Of a stretch of DNA of 64,000 nt, positions 7,184 through 16,427 are shown in pieces (within the stretch, counting starts at the first letter, position 1; each line of letters opens with the position of its first letter). The notes below the pieces were generated by a model, which was given only the letters and a program-made list of their open reading frames with translations, searched no databases and was not told where the DNA came from. A program made the translations under genes and the position numbers. The stretch covers positions 3,348,001 to 3,412,000 of the forward strand of contig NZ_CP039371.1 in assembly GCF_005080685.1 (NCBI RefSeq), in the 5' to 3' direction. Source of the stretch: Pseudomonas putida (GTDB taxonomy: Bacteria > Pseudomonadota > Gammaproteobacteria > Pseudomonadales > Pseudomonadaceae).

Positions 7184-10100
7184 TTACTGTGCCGCAGCCG
7201 TTGCCGGCGGCGCGTCGTTGGTTACCCGCAAAATCCCCCACAGCCCCGAGAGGTTGCCGTAGGCGGCGTAGTCCCGGAACAGATAGTCCCCCGGCACGCC
7301 ATTGGCGCCCCCGGCGCTCGGCAGCATGAAGCTGAAATGCGCGGCCGGTAGCACACTCTCCTGGGCACCGATGTACATGGCCATCGGGTTGAGCCCGAAG
7401 CGCACCGAGCCGACGCCAGGCAGGTTCGTCGGGTACCCATCGACGTCGTTCTTCTCCGCCTGGTAGTTGTGCAGCGGCCACAGGTGGCCATCGAGCTGGT
7501 AGACCATGCCGCGGCTGCCACCGCTGGGCATGACGATGTGGTTGCGCACCGGCTGCCCTGGCTTGGCGTAGAGCACCGGGGTCAGCGGGTCGCCACCGAC
7601 CAGGGCGTTGGCGTAGGCCATGTGGGCGTTGGGCACGTCACCGAAGCCCAGACCACCGGCGCGACCGAACGGCGAGTCCGGAGCCATGCCGAAGCGCAGC
7701 CACAGCGGTTCGGTGCGGTAGTTGACGGCCATGTTGCCGTTGTCCTGCGGGTCGCCCGCCGCGCCGTTGCCCTCGGTGTTGATACCTTCTACCGGACGGC
7801 CATCGGCCCAGCGCATGTTCAGCGCCCGCTGCCAGACCGTGACGAAGTCGCGGTAGTCCGCCTGGCCGCTGACCTTGACCGTTGCCTGGGCACGGGTCGC
7901 CGCGTCCTCGGTCCAAGTCGCGGTCTGCGGCAGGATGCTCATGGCACCGACCAGGCCTTTCTGCGGCTGCTTGATGAAGTCCGACGGGGTCAGGTTGAGG
8001 CCGCCGAACTCGATCGCGGTGGTGTTGATGTTGTCCACCGTGCGCCCCAGTTGCAGCACCGGTTTGCCTTCACGCTCCAGGTGGCCGGCGTAGTACTGGT
8101 ACACCTTGCTTGGATAGGCACCGCTGTTGCCGACCCGCGGCGGTACGGTCTGTACCGGGTTGAGGCCGACGTTGGCGCCATCGGACTTGGTGATGTCGTA
8201 GGCCAGCAGCTGGGCATGCAGCCCTACGTGGCTGGACGGCCGCATCAGGTTGTTGGCAAAGGCAGTGGAACCTTCGCTGTCGAACCGATCGCGCTTGACC
8301 ACGTTATGCATCACGGCAGTGCTTGGCAGGTCCGGCATCACCTGCGGCAGGCGGTTTTCCAGGGTGATGCTCACGCAGTCGCCGGCGTTGGCCCGCAGGA
8401 TCAGCGGCTCCACGGGCACGCCCGCTTTCAACTTGCCAGTGCCGGGGTCCAGATCGGCCTTGCGCACGTAGAGGATCGCGGTCGGGTCATGCAGCGGTGC
8501 ACTGTGGCCGCCGATGGTGAAGGCCTCGCCGTCCTCAGGGTCGACCCCGCTGACCAACGGGATGCTGGTCTTGCGGTTGTTGAACACCAGGGTGCCACCA
8601 TTGGCGTTGAGCGGCCCGCCGACATGCTGGCCGACGCCGGACGGGTCGTTGATGCTGACGCCGTTGCGGTTCTCCAGGATGTCGTTGGCCAGCGCGGCGA
8701 CGATCTCGTAGCTGCGTTTGACCGTGGTGCGGGTGCCGATGCCATTGGGGTTGGCCGTGGTTTTCGGGCAGATACCGTCGAAGTTCACGGTGTTGCGCAT
8801 GGCCACCGGCTGCGGGTTGTTGGGCAGCGGGAACAGGTCGGGGCGCTGGGCGGTGTAGTTGCGCATCACACCCCAGATACCATTCCAGTAACCTTCCAGG
8901 GCCGCATCCAGCGAGTACAGGTAGTCGCCATTGGTGGCGGCGGCACTGGAGATCATCGATACCGGCGCCATGAAGCCCAGTTGCTCGGAGATACCGATCA
9001 TCTGCGACGACTTCCAGCCCGAGTTGGAGCTGTTGCCGAAGCCCGTGCCATTTTGCAGCCACTTCACGCCGTGCAGGGTGACGTTGTGCTCCTCCTCGTG
9101 GCCACCGGCATGCATGCGCAGGCGCACATTGTCCCCCGAATAGGTGCGCAGCATCGGCGTGAATGGGTCGCCCGGTTCGCTGGCCTTGTTGATGTGCGGC
9201 GGGAACAGCGTGGTGCCGCCGGTGGGGCCGACCGCCGAGGTGATCGCCGAAGGCGCCAGGTTCATCGCCGGGATGGCGCGGTCGGTGCGGGTCTGCAGGG
9301 CGTAGCTGAGGTCGCCGGCCAAGCCGTCGGCCTGCATGCCGCGCTTGCCGTCCGGGCCGACCTTGTTCGGGTCGAACACGCGCAGGGCCAGCGGTTCGTT
9401 GCGGTAGTTGACGACGAACATGCCAGGGTCATCCACCGAGATCGCCTGTGGGCACGGCCGGCTCGGGCAGCCTGGATTGAGGCCGCCGCGCTCCTCGACG
9501 ATGGCTTCGAGCAGGCTCGAGGCCTTGCCGCGCACCGGCGGATTGATGGCGTAGCGGAAGCTGTCGGCGGTAGCCGGATACGACTGGGCATTGGGGATGC
9601 CATCGGGGCCTGCACCGACATACACACCCGCCTCGTAGGCATGCTGGAAGTCGCTGTATTCGAGGAAGAACTCGCGGTAGCTGTCGTTCTTGCCGTCGCC
9701 GTCGTGGTCGCCGGTCTGGATCACCGCCTGCCACGAGGTCGGACCGCCATCCTGGCGAGTCGCCGGGTTGTACAGCTGCTCGCCGGTTTCAGCGTGGTAC
9801 CAGGTGGAGTTGGCAGGCTCTGCCAGCACGGTGGCATACAGGCCCAACTGCTGGTGGGTCGATGGACCGAGGTGGTCATGGGTGAAGATGGTGCCCAGGC
9901 CCCGGTCGACGTTGTGGACGTTGACCAGCGGGTCGGCGAACCAGCGCTGCATGGCGGTACGCGCGCCCAGCCAGTCGGCCCTGCCGAAGCGGCCGAAGTA
10001 CGGGTGCGCCTTGGCTTTCGGGCAGGCCGCCGTGCCGTCGCGGGTGTCACCCTCGGTGCAATTGTTGTAGGCGCGGATGGCATGCACGCGCTCGACCACA

Positions 10101-13027
10101 CTGCCGGGCGAGAGAATGCCGTCCTCGTAGTTCCAGCCGTTGGCAGAACCGTCGGCGGCGGTCAGGTCCCACTTGGGCAAGTGGATGTGCTGGCCGATCA
10201 CGTCGGTTGGGGTACGCACCTGGTAGTCGTCCATTTCATAGAACGACGGAATCAGGTTGGTGTGCTGGTACATGGTGCAATCGAAGGTGTTCATGCGCAT
10301 CACCAGCGGCTCTGGTGGGCGCTGCTTGGTGATCACCGGCCAGGCATCCTCCCACAGGGCAATGATGCGCGCCTGCGGGAAGTGGTAGCCGACCTTGTTG
10401 TACACCGCATCGAACTGGATATTGGCGCCCTTGTAGATGCGGGGGCGGTCGGCGGTGAAGGCGGACGAGCCGCGGAAGTTGATGCCGGTGAGGCTTTCAC
10501 CGCTGAAGTACTCGCCAGCACCTGCAGATTGGGTCAGGCGCTTGCCGCGGTCGTCCATGCAGGGCTCGTAGAACGGCGCGCCCGCGGTGGGCAGCGCACC
10601 GTTGGTACGAAACGCCTTGGGCACAGGTTGGCTGCCTGGAATCAAGGCATAGCTCGGGTGCTCGGCCAAGGCGTGGAACTGCATGGCGGCCTGCTCGACG
10701 TCGGTGCCCTCCTCGGGCAGGTAGATCGGCTTGGCCTTGTGCACCACCTTGGAAAAATCGAGCTTGGTAGTGGTAGTCACCGCTTCGCCGCCAGCGGACA
10801 CGCCATCCAGCGCGTGACGCCCAAGACCGCCATCCCAGCCATCGACCTGATTGGGGTCGAGGTTGGCCCACAGCGCCTTGCCGGTGGCCTTGAGCTGGCG
10901 AGCCATGTCCGGATCGAGCATATCCAATGGAGGGGTTGGTGGACGGTTGCCGACGCTGCTCTCCATGCCGCCGATCCAGAACGGATAGCCAGGGTTCTTC
11001 AAGGTACCGTCGGCGTTGGTATCGGTGCGGTCGACCAGGGCCAGCGAGCCGATCGCCTTGCGTGCAGCGGGCTCATCGGCGTGGTCGTCGTCGCCCTCCT
11101 GCTCATCTTCCTCGGCGTCATCGTCATCGTGCGCCGCCACCAGTTCCTCGGACAGCTTGGGCACCACCACGACCTTGCCAGGCATCGGCGCCATGGCCTT
11201 GCCTGGCAGCGGCACGATGGCCGGGATGGGCGTGCCGGCGATGATTTCGCCATCGGGCAATGCCCGAGCGCCAACGGCAGGCTTGCCGCTGCGCAGGGCA
11301 AACGGTGTGCTATGGAAACCGTTCTCGCCCTGCCCGCTCACCTCCAGGCGGGTACCTTCCTCGAACACGTCGTGGACCCGCCACATGGCCCACATGCCTT
11401 GGGCGAAATGCGGGTAGAAGTGGCAGTGGTAGATGGCGTCGCCGGCCACGCGGTTGCGGTTACCCGACCCGCCGTTGGCGATTTCATAGGTGTAGCCCAC
11501 GCCCGCGCCGATACCTTGGGCATCGATGTAGTCGGAGTTGTCGTCGTTGGGGTTGAACAGCCACTGATGGCCGTGCAGGTGGAAAATGTGCTGTTCGTGG
11601 CCGTTATGGGTATTGCGGAACTTGGTGAAGTCGCCAATGTAGCTGTGGTGCACGTTGGCAGGCTCGGCCGGATACAGCGCCATGGTCGCTTTCACGCCGG
11701 TGGCGCTGGCAGGCGGCACCTCGCCAGGGCGGATGTGTTCGAGGCCAACGTTGGCCGGGACATCGACCAGGGTGCCGATATCGCCCACTGTGTGCGCACT
11801 CAGGAAGAACTCCTCATAAGCGCACGACAAGCAGTCATGCATCGGCCCGACACCCAGACGGTTGGCGACCACCTCGGCGCCCATGCCGCCCGAGCCGTAG
11901 TTGATCATGAACGAGTCGCGGGCAGGCTCCAGCACATGCCCCATCACCGGGTCCGCCCAGTATCCGGGGAAGGCCTGGGTACCGGCTACCTCGTCGGCGA
12001 ACTGCGAGGCGAAGTCGCGAAACGCCTCGAGCCGGTTGGGCAGTGCCGGGTTGCGCTTGCCGATGCTCTCCAGCGGGTAGGTCGACTTGGGGAAGCTGCC
12101 GTCCTGGTTGGGGCCCATGACGATGGCATCGGTCTCGCTGTTGATGATCTCGTTGTTGTAGATCATCGCGATGATCGGCTTGCCGGCCTTGCCCTCGCTG
12201 ATCCACGGCTCGGTTTGCGGGTAGCGGGCCTCGTAGTCGATCACCGGTTGGCCGGTGGGCGCACGCCCGCTGGTGGCCAGGCGCATTTCCTCTTCGGTGA
12301 GGGTGTTGCGGTAGGTGCGGCCATTCTTGGGCACCACCACCACCTGGCCGAACAGGCCGTTGGCAACGTTGCCCGCGGTGCCCTCACCGCCGAAGGTGGC
12401 TGCCTTGCTGGTCGCGGCGAAGGCCCCTTCGCGCTCGGCGTACAGCGTGTAGCTGCGGGTGTTGCCTGGGCTGACCAGGAAATTGCCATTGCGACCGGTG
12501 TTGGCGGAAATGTCGGCGATGCTGTTGACTGCCTGCATGCCGTTGACCTGGAAGCCGACCATGCGCTCGGCGACCTGTTCATCGGCGACGAAGCCTTCAT
12601 CGGCCTCGTTCTCGACCTCTTCCTCGCCTTCCACTTCCGGCCCCTCGGCCTCGATGCCGTGCTTGTTGGGGTTGGCCCGGTAATCGAGCAGGTTGGTCAG
12701 GTTGACCGTGAGGCAGTCACCGGCAGCCACACGCAGGACGATCGGGCGGGGCCGCTTGTCCGGGCGCAGGGTGACTTTCCCCGGCACGGCGGCACCGCCG
12801 ATGCTCAGCGGCACCTGTTTATCGTCCACCACATCCTCACGGAGGGCGAAGATCATGCCGTTGGCGTTCTGCGCGCCAAGGCGGTTGAACATCAGGGGCT
12901 GGTCCAATGCCACCACATTGGCCACCAGGGTGCGCTGGCACTGCACAGCCGCCTCGCTGGTGGCTTGCCAGCCCAGGAGGGCGAACACGAGTGATGTCAG
13001 GACGGGGCCTTTGTTCGGGGTCGACAT
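7184..13027 (-). CDS. mnxG: Giant multicopper oxidase, MnxG-type manganese oxidase
   Basis: From ATG 13027 (site GGAGGTG) the gene encodes about 1,947 residues, the size expected for P. putida MnxG, which oxidises Mn(II) to Mn(III/IV) at the cell surface. A signal peptide (TSLVFALLGWQATSEA) opens it. Copper-type motifs include FHLHGHQW near residue 481, YHCHFYPHFAQGMW near 530-545, GQHIHLPKW near 948 and THDHLGPSTH near 1050. A His/Glu-rich stretch (AGGHEEEHNVTLHG) lies near 1310. Two strongly acidic stretches at about 125-150 and 630-652 could bind metal. An alternative upstream start (13045) lacks a ribosome site. A well-spaced sigma-54 promoter is 39 bp upstream, consistent with reported RpoN and MnxR control of Mn oxidation in strain GB-1. 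Confidence 0.9.
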   Translation of the reverse strand: MSTPNKGPVLTSLVFALLGWQATSEAAVQCQRTLVANVVALDQPLMFNRLGAQNANGMIFALREDVVDDKQVPLSIGGAAVPGKVTLRPDKRPRPIVLRVAAGDCLTVNLTNLLDYRANPNKHGIEAEGPEVEGEEEVENEADEGFVADEQVAERMVGFQVNGMQAVNSIADISANTGRNGNFLVSPGNTRSYTLYAEREGAFAATSKAATFGGEGTAGNVANGLFGQVVVVPKNGRTYRNTLTEEEMRLATSGRAPTGQPVIDYEARYPQTEPWISEGKAGKPIIAMIYNNEIINSETDAIVMGPNQDGSFPKSTYPLESIGKRNPALPNRLEAFRDFASQFADEVAGTQAFPGYWADPVMGHVLEPARDSFMINYGSGGMGAEVVANRLGVGPMHDCLSCAYEEFFLSAHTVGDIGTLVDVPANVGLEHIRPGEVPPASATGVKATMALYPAEPANVHHSYIGDFTKFRNTHNGHEQHIFHLHGHQWLFNPNDDNSDYIDAQGIGAGVGYTYEIANGGSGNRNRVAGDAIYHCHFYPHFAQGMWAMWRVHDVFEEGTRLEVSGQGENGFHSTPFALRSGKPAVGARALPDGEIIAGTPIPAIVPLPGKAMAPMPGKVVVVPKLSEELVAAHDDDDAEEDEQEGDDDHADEPAARKAIGSLALVDRTDTNADGTLKNPGYPFWIGGMESSVGNRPPTPPLDMLDPDMARQLKATGKALWANLDPNQVDGWDGGLGRHALDGVSAGGEAVTTTTKLDFSKVVHKAKPIYLPEEGTDVEQAAMQFHALAEHPSYALIPGSQPVPKAFRTNGALPTAGAPFYEPCMDDRGKRLTQSAGAGEYFSGESLTGINFRGSSAFTADRPRIYKGANIQFDAVYNKVGYHFPQARIIALWEDAWPVITKQRPPEPLVMRMNTFDCTMYQHTNLIPSFYEMDDYQVRTPTDVIGQHIHLPKWDLTAADGSANGWNYEDGILSPGSVVERVHAIRAYNNCTEGDTRDGTAACPKAKAHPYFGRFGRADWLGARTAMQRWFADPLVNVHNVDRGLGTIFTHDHLGPSTHQQLGLYATVLAEPANSTWYHAETGEQLYNPATRQDGGPTSWQAVIQTGDHDGDGKNDSYREFFLEYSDFQHAYEAGVYVGAGPDGIPNAQSYPATADSFRYAINPPVRGKASSLLEAIVEERGGLNPGCPSRPCPQAISVDDPGMFVVNYRNEPLALRVFDPNKVGPDGKRGMQADGLAGDLSYALQTRTDRAIPAMNLAPSAITSAVGPTGGTTLFPPHINKASEPGDPFTPMLRTYSGDNVRLRMHAGGHEEEHNVTLHGVKWLQNGTGFGNSSNSGWKSSQMIGISEQLGFMAPVSMISSAAATNGDYLYSLDAALEGYWNGIWGVMRNYTAQRPDLFPLPNNPQPVAMRNTVNFDGICPKTTANPNGIGTRTTVKRSYEIVAALANDILENRNGVSINDPSGVGQHVGGPLNANGGTLVFNNRKTSIPLVSGVDPEDGEAFTIGGHSAPLHDPTAILYVRKADLDPGTGKLKAGVPVEPLILRANAGDCVSITLENRLPQVMPDLPSTAVMHNVVKRDRFDSEGSTAFANNLMRPSSHVGLHAQLLAYDITKSDGANVGLNPVQTVPPRVGNSGAYPSKVYQYYAGHLEREGKPVLQLGRTVDNINTTAIEFGGLNLTPSDFIKQPQKGLVGAMSILPQTATWTEDAATRAQATVKVSGQADYRDFVTVWQRALNMRWADGRPVEGINTEGNGAAGDPQDNGNMAVNYRTEPLWLRFGMAPDSPFGRAGGLGFGDVPNAHMAYANALVGGDPLTPVLYAKPGQPVRNHIVMPSGGSRGMVYQLDGHLWPLHNYQAEKNDVDGYPTNLPGVGSVRFGLNPMAMYIGAQESVLPAAHFSFMLPSAGGANGVPGDYLFRDYAAYGNLSGLWGILRVTNDAPPATAAAQ

Positions 13028-13065
13028 GCTGCACCTCCGGGACACAGGGACTCTGCGAGGAGGTG

Positions 13066-13082
13066 AGCAAGCTGTATGCCAA
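13066..13082 (-). promoter_or_regulatory. Sigma-54 (-24/-12) promoter of the mnxG operon
   Basis: The minus-strand sequence is TTGGCATACAGCTTGCT. The GG and GC doublets are exactly 12 bases apart and TGGCA...TTGCT fits the RpoN consensus. Transcription would begin near 13055, about 28 bases before the mnxG start and just ahead of its GGAGGTG ribosome site. Confidence 0.8.
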
Positions 13083-13133
13083 TCAGGAAATTGCCTTTAT
13101 TTCATTGAGTTGCGTTTGCAAGCGAATCGAATT

Positions 13134-13171
13134 GGGGAGGATTCCCCAGTGTGATTCCCCGAATGGGGGGA
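13134..13171. promoter_or_regulatory. C4/G4 palindromes, candidate UAS for mnxG
   Basis: This stretch holds GGGGAGGATTCCCC (13134-13147) and ATTCCCC-GAATGG-GGGGA (13154-13171), with ATTCCCC also directly repeated at 13141 and 13154. Centred about 85-110 bp upstream of the expected start site, they are placed as sigma-54 activator sites. The second has exactly the 18-base layout of the site at 1465-1482. The phosphonate operon ends only 30 bp away, with no terminator between. Confidence 0.55.
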
Positions 13172-13201
13172 CGATTTTCATTGTCATTTGCAGAGGTGAG
13201 G

Positions 13202-13771
13202 CTAGCGATAATCGACCGCGAGTATCTGCGAGCCTGCCTCCTTGGCATAAAAGGCATGCGCGACCCAGGACTCGATGAAGATGGAATCGCCCATGCGCAG
13301 TACATCCTCACGCCGAACACCAGACGGGCTACGCCAGAGCACTCCCACTGCACCAGACAGCACATAGACGAATTCCCTGGCCTGATGCCCGCCATTGAGG
13401 GTCGCCTGGTCGGCGCTGGTGAACAGCGGCGTGGTTCTGAGCACCATGAGGTGTTTGTCCGCCGATGTCTTCATGACATGACGATAGAAATAGGCCGGCT
13501 CGCCCGCGACGCATTTCAACCGGTCGAAGCGAGTTTGCCTGCCGGAAATCTTCACGCCATGTACCAGGTCGTCCGCTGATGATTCGATCTGCTCAATGAC
13601 ATGCGCTATCGGCATTTGCAGCGCCGCAGCCAGAGCGGTGAGCTGTGCTAGGGTCATCCGCGCCCCGCCCTCGACCTCGTCGTCATGCAGTCGAGCGTCG
13701 CCGAAACTCATCTTACGTGTGCTCAACAACCGTGCCAGCGCCGCGGGGTTGATATCCAAATATTCGCTCAT
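13202..13771 (-). CDS. HppE/HEPD-like XRE-cupin mononuclear iron oxygenase, second copy
   Basis: The 189 residues contain an N-terminal XRE-like helical domain (to about 60) and a C-terminal cupin with the 2-His-1-carboxylate iron site: H129 and E133 in NGGHQARE, and H172 in VAHAF. Residues matching HppE substrate contacts are kept (K20, Y94, Y96, N126), but the position of HppE Arg97 is Val88. I therefore read it as a paralogue of the epoxidase encoded at 17242-17814 with a different substrate or reaction. It is the last gene of the phosphonate operon, and its start overlaps the 2-phosphonomethylmalate synthase stop (ATGA). A purely regulatory XRE-cupin protein is less likely given the intact iron site. 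Confidence 0.8.
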   Translation of the reverse strand: MSEYLDINPAALARLLSTRKMSFGDARLHDDEVEGGARMTLAQLTALAAALQMPIAHVIEQIESSADDLVHGVKISGRQTRFDRLKCVAGEPAYFYRHVMKTSADKHLMVLRTTPLFTSADQATLNGGHQAREFVYVLSGAVGVLWRSPSGVRREDVLRMGDSIFIESWVAHAFYAKEAGSQILAVDYR

Positions 13772-14913
13772 GGCTTACGCCTCCCAGGCAGGGTCGAGTA
13801 AAGCAATCCAACATCGGCAAAACTCAGGGCACCGGCCTTGATCATCGAGACCTCGCGCACCCACTGCAGGAGGTCGGGCAGATCGTCCTCGGCATACTTC
13901 AGCTGCAATTGTTCCAGAGCGTATTTCAAGCAGGCACGTCCGGAATGCTTGCCCACGACGATTTCCCGCTGCCTCCCCACCAGCGCAGGAGAGAACGGCT
14001 CGAACGCCTTGCCATTGCTCAAGGTGCCCCTGGCATGTATGCCCGACTCATGGGTGAAGACATTGGCTCCAACCACCGGTTGCCAAGGATGAACCCGCGT
14101 ATGCGTAGCGCCCGCTACCAGTTCACTGAGCCCTTGTAATTTTTCGGGCCTCACGCCCACATCGACGCCGTACTGGACTTTCAACGACAGCACCAACTGC
14201 GCCAGGTCGGGCATGCCGGCTCGTTCACCAATACCGTTTACGGTAACGTGAAAGTACCTAGCGCCCGCCTGCAAGCCCGCTATCGTGTTGCCGACAGCAT
14301 GGCCGAAGTCATTGTGTGCATGGCACTGAACGTCGATGGGCGCTGCGGCGATCACCTCACCCACTACACGATGGTATTGCTCGGGGGTGAGGATGCCGAC
14401 AGTGTCGGAAAGCCGTAGCCTGTCGGCCCCTGCCTCATGTACACGAGCGGCATAGTCAGCGACGAAAGCGCTATCGGACCGACCTACATCCTCGGCGCTG
14501 ATCGAAACGAACGCGCCCCGTTGCTTGGCATAATCGATCAACTCGCAGGCGTGTTCGAGCAACCAGGCCTTGGGCTTGTTGACGCTGTCCTTGAGCTGGA
14601 TATCGGACGTCGGCAAACCGATATGAACGTACCTGAACCCCATGTCCAATGTGCGCCGCAGGTCGTCCTTTACGCCACGGTTCCAGCCAACCAGGCGTAT
14701 GTCCGTGCCCTGGGTACGTTCCAGCATCTGGGCCAGGGTCCGGCTCTCGCTGCCGCCCATGGCATTGATCCCTCCTTCGATCCAGCGGATACCCGCGTCC
14801 ACCAAGGCATCGAAAATCCTCAACTTGGTCGCGCTGTCGAATGCGACACCCGGCGCTTGCTCGCCATCGCGTAGCGTGGTGTCTTCAATGATCACATCGT
14901 CGCGAATGTTCAT
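13768..14913 (-). CDS. psf2: 2-Phosphonomethylmalate synthase (homocitrate/isopropylmalate synthase family)
   Basis: The 381 residues from ATG 14913 (GGGAG site, 6-nt spacing) form a DRE-TIM metallolyase. The signature DTTLRDGEQ is at residues 11-19 (R15 and D16 catalytic and metal-binding), the metal site HAHND at 198-202, and GERAG at 229-233. In phosphonate clusters this family (FrbC, Psf2) condenses phosphonopyruvate with acetyl-CoA to 2-phosphonomethylmalate, which pulls the unfavourable PEP mutase equilibrium forward. Homocitrate or citramalate synthase is the alternative, but the neighbouring PEP mutase and Psf-type genes make the phosphonate role far more likely. It is coupled by 4-base overlaps to genes on both sides. 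Confidence 0.88.
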   Translation of the reverse strand: MNIRDDVIIEDTTLRDGEQAPGVAFDSATKLRIFDALVDAGIRWIEGGINAMGGSESRTLAQMLERTQGTDIRLVGWNRGVKDDLRRTLDMGFRYVHIGLPTSDIQLKDSVNKPKAWLLEHACELIDYAKQRGAFVSISAEDVGRSDSAFVADYAARVHEAGADRLRLSDTVGILTPEQYHRVVGEVIAAAPIDVQCHAHNDFGHAVGNTIAGLQAGARYFHVTVNGIGERAGMPDLAQLVLSLKVQYGVDVGVRPEKLQGLSELVAGATHTRVHPWQPVVGANVFTHESGIHARGTLSNGKAFEPFSPALVGRQREIVVGKHSGRACLKYALEQLQLKYAEDDLPDLLQWVREVSMIKAGALSFADVGLLYSTLPGRRKP

Positions 14914-15797
14914 GACGCGCTCCCTGCGTTGCCGGTTGAAAGCCTGGAGAAGTACAGGCATTGGTCACCCTCGTCGCCAAACGTGAGTCTGAGGTCGTGA
15001 AATGTCGCCATCGCGACGGTTGAAAGTGGGTATGACGGGCCGATGGGCATCTGCTGCTGGGCCAGGTCGAGATCCTTGCAGCGCACCGCCAGGCTGACAC
15101 TGCTGGACCCGCCCTGGGACAGGGCATAGTTCATTGCCACCTGCATATAGGCCGAGCGCCCTCTGCACGTGCTGAAAACAGCTTGCATCGACTCCAGGTC
15201 CAGCCCAAGCGCCTGGCCCTGGCTGATGACCTCGATTGCCCCTGCCAGGTTGATGCTCTCTGCCAGGTTATTGAGAATTTTCAGGCGCTGCGCCTTACCC
15301 GGCACTTCCACGAACGTCACCATCAGGGTGAAGGCGGCGAGTAATGGCCGAACAATGGAATAGGCCGCTGGCCGCGCCGACACGATAGCGCTCAAGGCGC
15401 CCTTGAGCGCGCCCTCGACGCCTCCAGAAACGGGGCACTCGATGAAATCCGCCCCGCGTGCTCGAAACGCGGCATGCAGTGCAATGGCCGTCTCGGGAGC
15501 GATCGTGCTCAGATCGACGACGATGCTCCCTTCAACGACATTCGCGAGCAGGCCCGTGTTCTTGTCATGGTAGATCTGCTCGACGGCCTGATGACCGGAA
15601 GAGCAGACGAAGATGATATTCGCGGCCCGTGCCACGGACCTGATTTCAGGAACCCAGAGAGCACCTTGGCGCACTAGCTCCGACGATTTGTCCTCGGACC
15701 GGTTATGGACAATCAGCTGGATGCGATGGCTGATCAGGCGTTGGCAAATTGCGCGCCCCATGCGCCCTAGGCCGATAAAACCGACGGCACCATTCAT
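14910..15797 (-). CDS. psf3: Psf3-type beta-hydroxyacid dehydrogenase (2-oxopropylphosphonate reductase)
   Basis: The 295 residues from ATG 15797 (AAGGAG site) belong to the 3-hydroxyisobutyrate/6-phosphogluconate dehydrogenase family. The Rossmann motif GLGRMG is at 9-14, NR at 32-33 suggests NADP preference, the substrate loop PVSGG is at 122-126, and the catalytic pattern is K173xxxN177 (KILNN). In Pseudomonas fosfomycin synthesis Psf3 reduces 2-oxopropylphosphonate to (S)-2-hydroxypropylphosphonate, the substrate for HppE. A longer reading to 15902 would start inside the upstream kinase gene and has no ribosome site, so I reject it. The start overlaps the upstream stop (ATGA). Confidence 0.88.
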   Translation of the reverse strand: MNGAVGFIGLGRMGRAICQRLISHRIQLIVHNRSEDKSSELVRQGALWVPEIRSVARAANIIFVCSSGHQAVEQIYHDKNTGLLANVVEGSIVVDLSTIAPETAIALHAAFRARGADFIECPVSGGVEGALKGALSAIVSARPAAYSIVRPLLAAFTLMVTFVEVPGKAQRLKILNNLAESINLAGAIEVISQGQALGLDLESMQAVFSTCRGRSAYMQVAMNYALSQGGSSSVSLAVRCKDLDLAQQQMPIGPSYPLSTVAMATFHDLRLTFGDEGDQCLYFSRLSTGNAGSAS

Positions 15798-16423
15798 GGG
15801 CGCTCCTTGAGCAGAGGCAAGAGGATGTTGCGCAGGTCTGCCGACACACGATAAGCCGGCTGATCCGCATCGATCACCGTCCAGCCCAACGCGTGCGACC
15901 ATCGGTCCATCAGCTTCTTAAGCTTGGCCTGGTGCTCGCTGAAAGTATGCGCACCGATTTCCTCGCACCCACATTCGTAGGGCGTGAATACCTGCTTGCG
16001 TAGGCCGGTGACGCCGACTTCGATATCGAAATAAAGCACCCTATCAGCCACAGGTAGCGGCGACACCAAGTCGAACAACCACTGTTCATCGTTACCATAA
16101 AGGGCTTCGGCAGCCAGGTGCTTCATCCAGTATCCGTCAAGCAGGTACACCTGATCGGTGCACGGTTGGTACTGCTTCATGACGGTGGCGATCGACCAGA
16201 TGAGAAACAGCGCCCGGGCTGGCCCCTGCATCTGGGCGATGCACACGCGCAGCTGATCGAGGTCGGGTTGCAAGAACCTGCATTCTGGAAACGCCTCGGT
16301 ATCAAAAACATCCCACTTGTCGATCACCCGGCAGGGCACGCCCATCGAGGTCAACCAGCGTTGCAGATATTCACATTGCGTGGACTTACCTGCGCCATCG
16401 GTACCTGCAAGTGCTATCAGCAT
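15794..16423 (-). CDS. Thymidylate kinase-like P-loop kinase of the phosphonate operon
   Basis: The 209 residues have a P-loop GTDGAGKST (7-15), an LLDGYWMKHLA segment where thymidylate kinases have the DR(Y/W)-type motif, and a C-terminal helical part typical of the dTMP kinase fold. The genome should have its own Tmk elsewhere, and the divergent mid-region suggests another acceptor. In a fosfomycin cluster, a second phosphorylation of phospho-fosfomycin (the job of FomB in Streptomyces) or nucleotide activation of an intermediate are possible roles; both are inference. Its start lies 4 bp downstream of the FosC-type kinase stop. Confidence 0.75.
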   Translation of the reverse strand: MLIALAGTDGAGKSTQCEYLQRWLTSMGVPCRVIDKWDVFDTEAFPECRFLQPDLDQLRVCIAQMQGPARALFLIWSIATVMKQYQPCTDQVYLLDGYWMKHLAAEALYGNDEQWLFDLVSPLPVADRVLYFDIEVGVTGLRKQVFTPYECGCEEIGAHTFSEHQAKLKKLMDRWSHALGWTVIDADQPAYRVSADLRNILLPLLKERP

Positions 16424-16427
16424 CGGT

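Noticed and set aside
7469..12994. 1,841-codon open frame on the plus strand opposite mnxG
   Set aside because: It is the mirror of a GC-rich gene. The translation is low-complexity in His, Val, Gly, Asp and Arg, with no motif or ribosome site; mnxG has clear copper motifs, signal peptide and promoter.
13134..13171. C4/G4 palindromes as a terminator of the phosphonate operon
   Set aside because: No T-run follows, stems are short, and the layout repeats at another sigma-54 promoter, favouring protein-binding sites.
13202..13771. XRE-cupin read as a simple transcriptional repressor
   Set aside because: The iron triad and HppE-type Tyr/Asn/Lys residues are intact and the gene lies inside the enzyme operon; a regulator reading is not excluded but is less likely.
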